The position numbers and the translations under genes were made by a program. Shown one piece after another: positions 10,276 to 18,296 of a DNA stretch of 64,000 nt; the stretch's first letter is position 1, and each line of letters starts with the position of its first letter. The notes beneath the pieces are model-generated. The model was not told the DNA's origin and did no database searches. It saw nothing but the letters and a program-made list of their open reading frames with translations. The DNA comes from Flavobacteriales bacterium. GTDB taxonomy: Bacteria; Bacteroidota; Bacteroidia; Flavobacteriales_F; PHOS-HE28. The stretch lies in the NCBI GenBank assembly GCA_016719225.1, contig JADKAN010000003.1, positions 310,001 to 374,000 of the forward strand, read 5' to 3'.

Positions 10276-12195
10276 ATGAAAGATCAGGAGACGGAGGAGG
10301 GGGAGCACCAAGATCCTCCAACGGACCCCAACAGGCGTGCCCAAACAGCCGATCGGCCTGAAGAGCACCACGCTCCACCGGTGCGCGGTCAATTGACGCG
10401 CAGGGTATTCCTGCTCAGCCTGCAGGCCATATTCAACGCCATTGTCATCGGCTTTATCGCCAAAGGCATGGTCCTCCTTATCTATTTCGTCACCAATATC
10501 GCTTTCTATGGCCGTTTTTCCGTTGTTGGGGTGGATCCTACTTTAGAGCATGTTGGTGCCTGGGTGTTCGTGATCCCCATCATCGGAGCTTTGCTTGTGG
10601 GGTTGTTGGCGCGTTACGGCTCTCCGAACATCCGGGGACACGGCTTTCCAGAGACCATTGAGAAGATCTTGGCGAAAAAGAGCCGGATCGATCCGAAGAT
10701 CACGATATTGAAACCACTCTCTGCGGCCATCTCCATCGGTACCGGCGGCCCCTTTGGTGCAGAAGGCCCGATCATCGCCACGGGTGGGGCATTCGGGTCG
10801 CTCACCGGGCAGCTGATGCGCATCACTGCGAGTGAACGGAAGACCATGCTGGTGGCGGGTTCCTGTGCGGGTGTTGCGGCCATATTCGGCAGTCCCATGG
10901 CCGGCATTCTCATGGCCATCGAGCTGCTGCTGTTCGAATATTCGCCGCGCTCCATTGTGCCGGTGGCCATGGCTTGCACCACGGCAGCGGCCATGCACTA
11001 TTGGTTATTCGGCCAAGAGCCTGTGTTCGCCATGCCGGACATTCCCGAGCCGGCAAGCCTAGCCTTGGTGATCTACCTGGTGATGGGCTTTATACTCGGT
11101 GTTTCGGGCGCGTTGGCCAGCAAAGCGGTCTATGGCATCGAGGACCTCTTCGCCAGCAAACTGAAGCATATCCATTGGATGTGGTGGCCCGCCATCGGCG
11201 CGGTCGCTGTAGGCGTCATCGGCTGGTTCGCGCCGCGTACCATGGGCGTGGGCTATGACAACATCGTGCTATTGCTGTCGGGAAAGGCCACGCTGTTCAT
11301 CATCCTTTCGCTGAGCTTCCTGAAGTTCATTTCCTGGGCGGTCTACCTCGGCAGTGGCACCTCTGGTAGCACCATGGCGCCGTTGTTCACCATCGGCGGT
11401 GCGCTTGGAGCGCTGCTGGGCTATGTCATCCTGCATTACTTCCCCGATTGCGGCGTGAACATGGCGACTTGTGCATTGATCGGCATGGCGGCCACATTCA
11501 CCGGTGCTACGCGGGCTTACCTCACTGCCATCGTATTCGCCTTTGAGACCACTGGCCAGGCCCATGGGCTGCTACCGCTGATCGGAGCTTGCACCGCGGC
11601 CTATTTGATCTCGTTCTTCATGATGAAGGATGGCTCGCTCTACACCGAGAAGCTGGAGCGCCTTGGCATCCACACCCCGTTCGCCATGGAGGCCGACATC
11701 CTTCAAAAGTTGCTTGTGCGCGATGTGCTGGAGGACGAAGCCAACGTGCTGAGCGGCGAGAATACTATTTTGGAAGCGCGCCAGTGGATCAAGGAACATG
11801 CAGCTGATGAGGGTGCGACATCGTTTGTCGTGGTGGACAAAGCCAAACACTTGATCGGGCTGGTGAAGCGGAAGGACATATTCTCGAAACAGTACGACGA
11901 TAGTGCCGCATTGCATTCCATTACTTCCAATGGGTCCGTATACCTATACCCTGGCAACGAGCTCAGCTCTGCCGTGGACATTATGGACCAGTTCGACACC
12001 AGCGTCGTGCCGGTGATCAAGCGTGGGCCTGATCGCAAGGTGGTCGGCGTGTTGACGCACAAAGCCATTTTTGCTGCGTACCGTAGTCGGCGGAATGAAG
12101 AGGAAGTTTACCAAAAGGACATATCCTTGAAGCGGCAGGGCATCAAGATCATTCACCAAGGCCGTCAGTTATTGCGTTGGGAGCGGGAATCCTGA
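10276..12195 (+). CDS. ClC-family chloride channel/antiporter with C-terminal CBS pair
   Basis: This 639-residue membrane protein has a charged N-terminal tail (about 40 residues), a ClC transport core, and two CBS domains (about residues 475-610). Ion-pathway motifs are recognisable as GHGFPE (for GSGIPE), FGAEGP (for GREGP, keeping the gating glutamate) and SGSTMAPLF (for GIFAP). Where E. coli ClcA has the internal proton glutamate (IIEEM), this protein reads AIELL, so that position is leucine. It could therefore be a channel or use another proton route. A near-consensus promoter box (GTACTTTG, 10258-10265) supports the ATG at 10276 over an upstream TTG. The CBS domains probably bind adenine nucleotides. 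Confidence 0.92.
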   Translation: MKDQETEEGEHQDPPTDPNRRAQTADRPEEHHAPPVRGQLTRRVFLLSLQAIFNAIVIGFIAKGMVLLIYFVTNIAFYGRFSVVGVDPTLEHVGAWVFVIPIIGALLVGLLARYGSPNIRGHGFPETIEKILAKKSRIDPKITILKPLSAAISIGTGGPFGAEGPIIATGGAFGSLTGQLMRITASERKTMLVAGSCAGVAAIFGSPMAGILMAIELLLFEYSPRSIVPVAMACTTAAAMHYWLFGQEPVFAMPDIPEPASLALVIYLVMGFILGVSGALASKAVYGIEDLFASKLKHIHWMWWPAIGAVAVGVIGWFAPRTMGVGYDNIVLLLSGKATLFIILSLSFLKFISWAVYLGSGTSGSTMAPLFTIGGALGALLGYVILHYFPDCGVNMATCALIGMAATFTGATRAYLTAIVFAFETTGQAHGLLPLIGACTAAYLISFFMMKDGSLYTEKLERLGIHTPFAMEADILQKLLVRDVLEDEANVLSGENTILEARQWIKEHAADEGATSFVVVDKAKHLIGLVKRKDIFSKQYDDSAALHSITSNGSVYLYPGNELSSAVDIMDQFDTSVVPVIKRGPDRKVVGVLTHKAIFAAYRSRRNEEEVYQKDISLKRQGIKIIHQGRQLLRWERES

Positions 12196-12243
12196 GACCA
12201 GTGCGGGTCATCGGAGCATCCTAGGCGCCATTGCGTATGGTCC

Positions 12244-12251
12244 TATATTCG
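12244..12251 (+). promoter_or_regulatory. -7 promoter box (TATATTCG)
   Basis: TATATTCG fits TAnnTTYG and lies 24 bases before the ATG at 12276. No clear -33 element is visible. Confidence 0.45.
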
Positions 12252-12275
12252 CCGCCCTTAGAAAAAATACACGGG

Positions 12276-13856
12276 ATGAGAAGATCCTTTATGGTGGCCT
12301 TGACCACCGCCATGTGCGTTTCGGCAAGCTGGGCCCAGACCAGGACGGACAAGGCCGAAGTGCAATGGGGGCCTGACATGGACTTCAAGACCGATGGACA
12401 GTTCAGCTATGTGATGGACGATATAGGGGACGCGGTCTTCCTGCGTATGTCCCGGAAAAAGGAGGCCTTGGTACAGCGCATGGACGGTTTGAAAGTGAGC
12501 TACCAAAAGCCAATGGAACTGGAGATGGACAAGGATGACCTGACCTCTGAGGGTACGGTGTTCACCAAGGACAATGTGATCGTTTTCTCCAGCATGTTCG
12601 ACAAGAAAGCCGGTATCAACCAACTTTATGCCAGCACATACGACCAAGCCGGGTTCGGGCAGTTGAAGCGTTTTGAGAAGGTCGCTTCTATTTCTGCGGA
12701 AAAGTCAAAGAACAACGGCGGCTTCAGCGTGTACTCCTCGCCGGACCGCAGCAAAGTGTTGGTAGGCCTGTATCCACCCAACGACAAGGATAAGGATGCG
12801 AAGACATCGTTCGAACTGCGCGTATACGATGCTGATATGCAGCAACTCTGGGCGCAACAATTCACACTTCCTTACGAAGACGGGCTTTTCAGTATTGAAT
12901 CGTTGAGGTTGGACAATGACGGCAGTGTTCTGATGTTGGGAACGAAGTCTGCGGAGAAGCGCGAAGGCCGTGCTTTGAAGCGCGAAGGCAAGCCGAGCTA
13001 TGTATACCATTTGCTCACTTTCAAGCAGGACAGTCCTGTGCCGGATGATCATGCCATCGTGGTAGCGGACAAATTCCTGCAGGACCTGCAGCTCGGCCTT
13101 GGTAAGACCGGCGACATCATTTGCGCGGGTTTCTTCGGGAACAAAGGCAGTTTCAGTGTGCGCGGCACCTTCTTTCTCCGCCTGGACCGGACCACTAAGC
13201 AGATCGTTCATGAGAGTTATAAGGAGTTCAGCAACGACTTCATTACCGAGTACCTAACGGAAAAGGAGGCTAAGAAAGCCACGAAGAAGGCGGACAAGAA
13301 AAAGGAGGACCTCGAACTCTACTCGTTCGACATGCATGACCTTATACAAAGGGAGGACGGAGGCGTGGTCCTGGTAGCTGAGCAATTCCGTTATTATACC
13401 GTTTGCTATACCGATTCCAAAGGGAATCAATCCTGTAGCACGCACTATCTCTACAATGACGTGATCGTGGTGAACATCGACCCTGAAGGCAACATCGAAT
13501 GGGCGAGCAAAGTGCCCAAACGCCAGCATAGCGTGAACGACGGCGGTCTATACAGCGGTTGCGCTGTTGAGGTAAAAGGGGATAAGATCTACGTGATCTT
13601 CAACGACAGCGGAGAGAACCTTTTCCTGAAGCCCGGGGACAAGATCAAGCAGTTCGAGCTTACCGGGAAGGATGCATTGGTGGTGCTGGCCCTGGTGAAC
13701 AGCGATGGCAGCACCAAACGGGAAGCACTGTTCAGCCCTGAACGGAGGGACGTGATACTGCGCCCCAAGGATTGCGTGCAGCTCCAGAACGAGAAGATGT
13801 TCATCTACGCGAGCCGCAAAAAAGACTACCGCTTCGGCTTGATCGATTTCAAGTGA
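12276..13856 (+). CDS. Secreted protein of unknown function (beta-propeller-like)
   Basis: I do not recognise this 526-residue protein. It begins with a clear signal peptide (MRRSFMVALTTAMCVSASWAQ). The body alternates short beta-strand-like stretches with polar loops, as in propeller proteins (SVYSSPDRSKVLVGLY, VVNIDPEGNIEWASKVP). A lysine-rich segment near residues 345-360 is probably an exposed loop. No T9SS sorting domain, lipobox or membrane segment is present, so it may be periplasmic. The upstream TTG and ATG codons in frame would only lengthen the signal peptide. It is transcribed alone, convergent with ribH. Confidence 0.75.
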   Translation: MRRSFMVALTTAMCVSASWAQTRTDKAEVQWGPDMDFKTDGQFSYVMDDIGDAVFLRMSRKKEALVQRMDGLKVSYQKPMELEMDKDDLTSEGTVFTKDNVIVFSSMFDKKAGINQLYASTYDQAGFGQLKRFEKVASISAEKSKNNGGFSVYSSPDRSKVLVGLYPPNDKDKDAKTSFELRVYDADMQQLWAQQFTLPYEDGLFSIESLRLDNDGSVLMLGTKSAEKREGRALKREGKPSYVYHLLTFKQDSPVPDDHAIVVADKFLQDLQLGLGKTGDIICAGFFGNKGSFSVRGTFFLRLDRTTKQIVHESYKEFSNDFITEYLTEKEAKKATKKADKKKEDLELYSFDMHDLIQREDGGVVLVAEQFRYYTVCYTDSKGNQSCSTHYLYNDVIVVNIDPEGNIEWASKVPKRQHSVNDGGLYSGCAVEVKGDKIYVIFNDSGENLFLKPGDKIKQFELTGKDALVVLALVNSDGSTKREALFSPERRDVILRPKDCVQLQNEKMFIYASRKKDYRFGLIDFK

Positions 13857-14014
13857 AGTAGTTTGTCATTGTCGGTTGACACGGATGGGGGCCGGTGTTC
13901 TTAGGAGCACTGCCCCTCTTCCATATTCGATCAGCGTTTCAGTCCCATGCTCCTCAAGCACGGACACGAAAGCCGCCCGTGAGGCATCGGAGAAGACCTG
14001 ACACCCTACATGGA

Positions 14015-14506
14015 CTACCGACCAGCGCAGCGCCTGTACAAAGCCGCCATCTTCAATAAAGCCACTGCGGCCTCCACTCCCTTATTACCGTGTTTCCCAC
14101 CGCTCCGTGCGCGGGCCTGATCCATGGTATCGTCGGTGAGCACGCAGAAGATCGCGGGCTTACCGGTGGAAAGGCCTACATCCATGATGCCCTGCGCGGC
14201 GGCTTGGCAAACAAAATCGAAATGCGGTGTTTCACCACGGACCACGCTACCGATGCAGATCACTCCGTCCAGGCCGTGTTCTTGTAACAACAGCTTTGCC
14301 CCCAAGGCCAGCTCATAACTGCCGGGAACGGATTCTTCGCGTATGTCCTTGAACGCCACGCCGTGCTTCAGCAGCGTTTCAATGGCGCCGTCCCGCATGG
14401 GGGCAGTGATCTCAGGATTCCACTCGCTCACTACCAGTCCCAAACGCAGACCGGTGCCCTTTGGGACACCGGCGGCGTTATAATTGGAAAGGTCCGTGGT
14501 GGACAT
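14015..14506 (-). CDS. ribH: 6,7-dimethyl-8-ribityllumazine synthase
   Basis: RibH condenses 5-amino-6-ribitylaminouracil with dihydroxybutanone phosphate, the penultimate step of riboflavin synthesis. The 163-residue product shows the family's substrate-binding phrases EWNPEIT, VPGSYELALGAK, GSVVRGETPHFDFV (with the catalytic-region His) and VLTDDTMDQARAR near the C-terminus. The ATG at 14506 gives the normal length; the frame upstream overlaps the TPR gene and is not part of the enzyme. It lies 10 bases after the TPR gene stop, so the two are probably co-transcribed. No other rib genes are in the window. Confidence 0.96.
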   Translation of the reverse strand: MSTTDLSNYNAAGVPKGTGLRLGLVVSEWNPEITAPMRDGAIETLLKHGVAFKDIREESVPGSYELALGAKLLLQEHGLDGVICIGSVVRGETPHFDFVCQAAAQGIMDVGLSTGKPAIFCVLTDDTMDQARARSGGKHGNKGVEAAVALLKMAALYRRCAGR

Positions 14507-14516
14507 AGGAGAGTGC

Positions 14517-15197
14517 TCAGCCGATCTTTTCCTTAGCGCGCGCCTCGTATTTCTTGGCGTTGTTCGCGTCAGGTGAAGCCGGATAGTCCGAAGCGATGCG
14601 GCCAAAGCACTTGGCGGCGTTCTTCCAGTCGTTCTGCTGTTGGTACACGATACCGGCCTTCATCAGGAACATAGGAGTGGTGTACTCGCTCTTCACCATG
14701 TCAGCGGCTTTCATGAACTGGCTCACGGCTTCCGCGGGGCGGCCCAATTCCACGAGGGCATCACCTTGGTTGCCCACGGCCATTACGCGGAGCACATCGT
14801 CACCGAGGTCCGCTTCTTTGTAGTACTGTAGCGCCACTTCGTAGTTCCCTTGCTGGTGGTTGATCACCCCGATATAGAATTTGGCGAGCTTGCCGGTGGG
14901 CGTGCTGCCATATTCATCGGCCATCTGGGTGAAGCCGAGGTAGTTGCCGTCACCGTTCAGGGCAAGGTCCAGCGAATCGATCTCGAAATAATACTGGGCT
15001 TTCCAGATGGAATCCGCGGCTTGTTTGGCGGCAGGTTCGGAAACGAACTTGCGATAGCCGAGCAATCCGGCCACGATGACCAGCACCGCGACCACCGCAA
15101 TGGTGACCGGCCGCTTGTTCTTTTCCATGAACAATTCGCTCCGGGTGTAGATCGCCCCGATGTCCAGGTCTTTTTCCTCTTCGATGTGCTTCGCCAT
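14517..15197 (-). CDS. Membrane-anchored tetratricopeptide-repeat protein
   Basis: This 226-residue protein has a short cytoplasmic N-terminus (MAKHIEEEKDLDIG), one membrane helix at about residues 31-47 (VTIAVVAVLVIVAGLLGY), and TPR-type helices in the remaining 150 residues (NYEVALQYYKEADLGDD, RPAEAVSQFMKAAD, WKNAAKCFGRIASDYP). The layout resembles YfgM-like proteins, which bind periplasmic chaperones near the Sec translocon, but this role is only an analogy. It is the first gene of a two-gene unit with ribH and has its own promoter box at 15224-15231. Confidence 0.85.
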   Translation of the reverse strand: MAKHIEEEKDLDIGAIYTRSELFMEKNKRPVTIAVVAVLVIVAGLLGYRKFVSEPAAKQAADSIWKAQYYFEIDSLDLALNGDGNYLGFTQMADEYGSTPTGKLAKFYIGVINHQQGNYEVALQYYKEADLGDDVLRVMAVGNQGDALVELGRPAEAVSQFMKAADMVKSEYTTPMFLMKAGIVYQQQNDWKNAAKCFGRIASDYPASPDANNAKKYEARAKEKIG

Positions 15198-15223
15198 AGG
15201 CTCAGGCTATTTCTTGTGGGCGG

Positions 15224-15231
15224 CAAAAGTA
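15224..15231 (-). promoter_or_regulatory. -7 promoter box of the TPR-ribH unit
   Basis: On the minus strand this reads TACTTTTG, a full match to TAnnTTTG, 26 bases before the TPR protein ATG. Confidence 0.55.
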
Positions 15232-15275
15232 GGTGTTCCGCGGGAACGTAGGTCAGGTGGTCTTTTTACCACGGA

Positions 15276-16043
15276 TCACGCCAAGCGCTTAATGGAATGC
15301 AGCCGGTGGGTATGAACCTTATCCGTCGCATTGAAAATGCCCTTTTCGTCCAATTGGTCCACGCGCACACGGCCGGATGCGTGCAGGATGGAGTTTCCTT
15401 CCAGCACGATCCCCACATGGATCACGCGGCCCTCCTCGTTGGCGAAGAAAGCCAGATCGCCGCTGGCCGATCTTTCCACACTTTCAACGGTTTTCCCTAG
15501 TCCGGCTTGCTGCCAAGCATCGCGCGGAAGGTTTACGCCACCTACGAGGTAGAGCATCTGTGTAAGTCCTGAACAGTCCACCCCGAAAGGCGAACGGCCG
15601 CCCCAGAGGTAAGGCGTGTTGAGCCATTGGTCCTTCAGTTTCAGCAGGCGCATTACCGCAGTACCGTTGGGCTTGGCATTGGTCCGGCCGGGAAATGCCA
15701 ACCGCTCGGCACCCAGGTCAAAGAGTCCGGCGGAATAGGCCGGTAGTACGGCTCCAAAGGGCATAATAACGGCTCCGGAAGCGGTTTGTACATGCATGAA
15801 CTGTTCCGTGGTCCGTACGGTCTGCAGGTCGACCCCGTCCTGGGCAAGTTGTATCTGCTTGAGGTCCACCCAACCTTCATAGTTGTCGTGGTGGAACTTC
15901 AGCAACGCCCACTTCTTGCTTGTTTCAAGCACATCGGCGGTTTCGCCGAAAAGCCATTGGGTAACCTGCTCAGCGCGGTCGTCGGGGCTTTTGCGCGCGG
16001 GTACGATGCTCAGCGGGCAAATGGCCTGGTCTTGATGGGGCAT
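15276..16043 (-). CDS. SH3-domain NlpC/P60 (C40) cell-wall peptidase
   Basis: This 255-residue protein combines bacterial SH3-like segments (about residues 15-70, with EGWVDLKQ, and a second weaker one near 80-130) with a C-terminal NlpC/P60 domain. The catalytic cysteine is in the FGVDCSGLTQ motif, the histidine in VIHVGIVLEG, and a third polar residue in ILHASG. Such enzymes cut peptide stems of peptidoglycan, commonly the D-gamma-Glu to diamino-acid bond. I see no obvious signal peptide, so it may recycle wall peptides in the cytoplasm or use another export route. The start codon sits four bases after a promoter box, suggesting a leaderless mRNA. Confidence 0.9.
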   Translation of the reverse strand: MPHQDQAICPLSIVPARKSPDDRAEQVTQWLFGETADVLETSKKWALLKFHHDNYEGWVDLKQIQLAQDGVDLQTVRTTEQFMHVQTASGAVIMPFGAVLPAYSAGLFDLGAERLAFPGRTNAKPNGTAVMRLLKLKDQWLNTPYLWGGRSPFGVDCSGLTQMLYLVGGVNLPRDAWQQAGLGKTVESVERSASGDLAFFANEEGRVIHVGIVLEGNSILHASGRVRVDQLDEKGIFNATDKVHTHRLHSIKRLA

Positions 16044-16047
16044 GCCG

Positions 16048-16055
16048 CGAAGGTG
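16048..16055 (-). promoter_or_regulatory. -7-like box four bases before the NlpC/P60 start
   Basis: On the minus strand CACCTTCG is followed by four bases and ATG. It matches TAnnTTYG except at the first base. Confidence 0.35.
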
Positions 16056-16146
16056 CGGTGCGACCTACCTCGAGCCACCCATGCACGCTGTAAGTTTTAC
16101 GCGGGGTAGCGTTGACGAAAAGACACTACGCTTCAGAGAGTCGTGC

Positions 16147-17325
16147 TTAAAGCACCTCGATCACCATGGCACTGGCACCGCCACCGCCATTGCAGATCCC
16201 GGCTGCACCGTACTTCTTGCCGTTCTGCTTCAGGGCATGCAACAGCGTAACAATGATGCGCGCACCACTGCAACCCAACGGATGGCCCAAGGATACCGCG
16301 CCACCATGGACGTTCACTTTAGCTGGATCCAGCCCCATCAACTTCGTGTTGGCGATGCCTACCACTGAGAAGGCCTCATTGAGCTCGACCAAGTCGATGT
16401 CGGACATCTTCAGCCCGGCCTTTTTCACAGCCAACGGCACCGCTTTGCTGGGCGTGGTGGTGAACAGCTCCGGAGCTTGTTCCGCATCCGCGTACCCGAT
16501 CACCTTGGCGAGGGGCTTCAGGCCGAGTGCCTTCGCTTTCTCGGCACTCATCAGCACCAAGGCAGCAGCGCCATCGTTGATCGTGCTGGCATTGCCGGCG
16601 GTCACGGTGCCTTCCTTGGTGAACACGGCACGAAGCGTCTTCAATTTCTCGAAGTTCACATTGGAATACTCTTCGTCCTCGCTCACCACCGTATCGCCTT
16701 TGCGGCCTTTCACGGTCACGGGGATCACCTCGTCCTTGAACTTTCCTTCCTTCCAAGCCTTGGCGCTGCGCGTATAGCTCTCGATGGCAAAGGCGTCCTG
16801 TTCCTCCCGGCTGATCTTGTTGTCCGTTGCGCAGAGGTCGGCGCAAACGCCCATAGCTTGTTGGTCATAAACGTTGGTCAGGCCATCCTTGCCAATGCCA
16901 TCGATCAACTTGCCATCGCCAAAACGATAGCCATAACGAGCGTTCTCCACATAGTACGGGGTTCGGCTCATGCTCTCCATGCCGCCTGCCACCACCACTT
17001 CCGCATCGCCAAGGAGGATCTCCTGCGTGGCGATCATGATCGCCTTCATGCCACTGGCGCAGACCTTGTTCACCGTGGTGGCGGGCGTGTTGTCCGGCAG
17101 TCCGGCGTACTTGGATGCTTGGCGGGCCGGGGCCTGGCCGAGGTTTGCTGAGAGGACACAGCCCATGATAACGTCGTTCACGTCCTCCGGCTTCACACCA
17201 GCTTTTTCCACGGCGGCCTTGATGGCGGTTGCGCCCAGTTCGGTAGCGGACACGGTGGAAAGAGCGCCCCCGAAAGAGCCGATGGGGGTGCGTACTGCGG
17301 AAACGATGACGACTTCACGTGCCAT
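16147..17325 (-). CDS. Acetyl-CoA C-acetyltransferase (thiolase)
   Basis: This thiolase condenses two acetyl-CoA to acetoacetyl-CoA or runs in reverse in fatty-acid and ketone breakdown. The 392-residue product has the acylated cysteine Cys89 in NKVCASGMKA, the NEAFSVV motif, the GGAVSLGHPLGCSGAR block with active-site His, and the C-terminal CNGGGGASAMV with the second catalytic Cys. Length and motifs fit a biosynthetic-type acetyl-CoA acetyltransferase (AtoB/PhaA-like). The ATG at 17325 matches the family start (MAREVVIVSAVRTPIG). The promoter box at 17351-17358 rules out the longer upstream frame. No other fatty-acid genes are nearby. Confidence 0.95.
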   Translation of the reverse strand: MAREVVIVSAVRTPIGSFGGALSTVSATELGATAIKAAVEKAGVKPEDVNDVIMGCVLSANLGQAPARQASKYAGLPDNTPATTVNKVCASGMKAIMIATQEILLGDAEVVVAGGMESMSRTPYYVENARYGYRFGDGKLIDGIGKDGLTNVYDQQAMGVCADLCATDNKISREEQDAFAIESYTRSAKAWKEGKFKDEVIPVTVKGRKGDTVVSEDEEYSNVNFEKLKTLRAVFTKEGTVTAGNASTINDGAAALVLMSAEKAKALGLKPLAKVIGYADAEQAPELFTTTPSKAVPLAVKKAGLKMSDIDLVELNEAFSVVGIANTKLMGLDPAKVNVHGGAVSLGHPLGCSGARIIVTLLHALKQNGKKYGAAGICNGGGGASAMVIEVL

Positions 17326-17350
17326 GGAAATGGGGCTTTGTTTTGGGCCG

Positions 17351-17358
17351 CGAAGGTA
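17351..17358 (-). promoter_or_regulatory. -7 promoter box of the thiolase gene
   Basis: The minus strand reads TACCTTCG, which fits TAnnTTYG, 25 bases before the thiolase ATG. Confidence 0.5.
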
Positions 17359-17530
17359 AGAGGATGCTTTTTGTGAGGAATGAGTCTTTGAGAGGATGCA
17401 CATAACACGAGGCATACCGGTCTTTTCGAAATACAGGTCCATAGCATGATCGGCACGGGCTGAGTGTAGGATCAGCATGCTACATAAGCTCTGCTGACAG
17501 GCCGGAATTCCTTTATGGGAGCGCTCGTCC

Positions 17531-17538
17531 TACTTTCG
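17531..17538 (+). promoter_or_regulatory. -7 promoter box of tRNA-Arg
   Basis: TACTTTCG lies 10 bases before the first base of the mature tRNA. The other two tRNA genes here have boxes at nearly the same distance. Confidence 0.55.
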
Positions 17539-17548
17539 CCGACTATCC

Positions 17549-17622
17549 GGTCCCGTAGCTCAGTTGGATAGAGCACCTGCCTTCTAAGCTGGCGGTCGTT
17601 GGTTCGAATCCAACCGGGATCA
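17549..17622 (+). tRNA. tRNA-Arg (anticodon TCT)
   Basis: The sequence folds as a standard cloverleaf of 74 bases. The acceptor GGTCCCG pairs with CGGGATC (one G-U pair); the D-arm is in TAGCTCAGTTGGATAGAGCA; the anticodon loop CTTCTAA has TCT; the T-arm contains GGTTCGAATCC. CCA is not encoded. TCT reads AGA/AGG codons. Confidence 0.95.
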
Positions 17623-17642
17623 CGAAGTTTCGATCAGGCGGT

Positions 17643-17650
17643 TATATTTG
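17643..17650 (+). promoter_or_regulatory. -7 promoter box of tRNA-Ser
   Basis: TATATTTG is a full match to TAnnTTTG, 11 bases before the mature tRNA-Ser and 20 bases after tRNA-Arg, so the two tRNAs can be transcribed independently. Confidence 0.6.
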
Positions 17651-17661
17651 CCGCCCGAATT

Positions 17662-17751
<90 letters not shown>

Positions 17752-17756
17752 TCTAA

Positions 17757-17782
17757 AGAACGCCCGCGAAAGCGGGCGTTCT
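17757..17782 (+). terminator. Hairpin after tRNA-Ser
   Basis: A perfect 11-base-pair stem (AGAACGCCCGC / GCGGGCGTTCT) with a GAAA loop begins seven bases after the tRNA. No run of T follows, so termination or 3' processing are both possible. Confidence 0.55.
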
Positions 17783-18012
17783 GCGTACTGCCCCGACCGC
17801 GGGGATAGCTCAAAGCCGTGCGGTCATTTGCTAAGGAAGGGGGCTGTGGAGCGACCACTTTCTGTTCCGGCACACCGCACCAAGGGAAAGCGGCATACGC
17901 TCCCGAGCAGAGGGGCAAAAGCCAACATGGATCTTCCACGACCTTTCCAGGGAGTTCATTGCCGCCGTTCAGCATTAATTCCAACGGATGTCGGGAGCAT
18001 TGTGTAAAAGCC

Positions 18013-18020
18013 TTTCTTTG
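18013..18020 (+). promoter_or_regulatory. -7-like box of tRNA-Pro
   Basis: TTTCTTTG differs from TAnnTTTG at one position and lies 11 bases before the tRNA, as for tRNA-Ser. Confidence 0.4.
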
Positions 18021-18031
18021 CAGCCCGTTTT

Positions 18032-18105
18032 CGGGGCGTAGCGTAGCCCGGTATCGCGCCTGCTTTGGGAGCAGGAGGTCGTCAGTTCGAATCTGGCCGC
18101 CCCGA
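18032..18105 (+). tRNA. tRNA-Pro (anticodon TGG)
   Basis: This 74-base cloverleaf has acceptor CGGGGCG pairing with CGCCCCG, anticodon loop TTTGGGA (TGG), and T-arm GTCAGTTCGAATCTGGC. CCA is not encoded. Confidence 0.95.
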
Positions 18106-18111
18106 CAACTA

Positions 18112-18145
18112 AGAGCCGTTCCAATTGGGAGCGGCTCTTTTTTTT
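18112..18145 (+). terminator. Rho-independent terminator after tRNA-Pro
   Basis: The stem AGAGCCG...CGGCTCT, extended inward by TTCC/GGGA, is followed by eight T. It ends the tRNA-Pro transcript. Confidence 0.85.
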
Positions 18146-18209
18146 GATGTGAACAGGCATGCTTCCTCTGGTCGGAAGCTGTTGCTCACATAGGAGATGG
18201 ATCGCAGTA

Positions 18210-18217
18210 TAAATTCG
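18210..18217 (+). promoter_or_regulatory. -7 promoter box of creD
   Basis: TAAATTCG matches TAnnTTYG. It lies 79 bases before the creD ATG. Confidence 0.4.
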
Positions 18218-18296
18218 CCCATTGCCCCAGTAAGGCATACTTCTTTTCTATCGTTCCTGTTCCTTGGTCTTAAAACATCCTATCCGGTCCACCAGT

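Noticed and set aside
17975..18238. Minus-strand frame with ARFELTTSCSQSRRDTG
   Set aside because: This is another familiar false translation, from the complement of tRNA-Pro.
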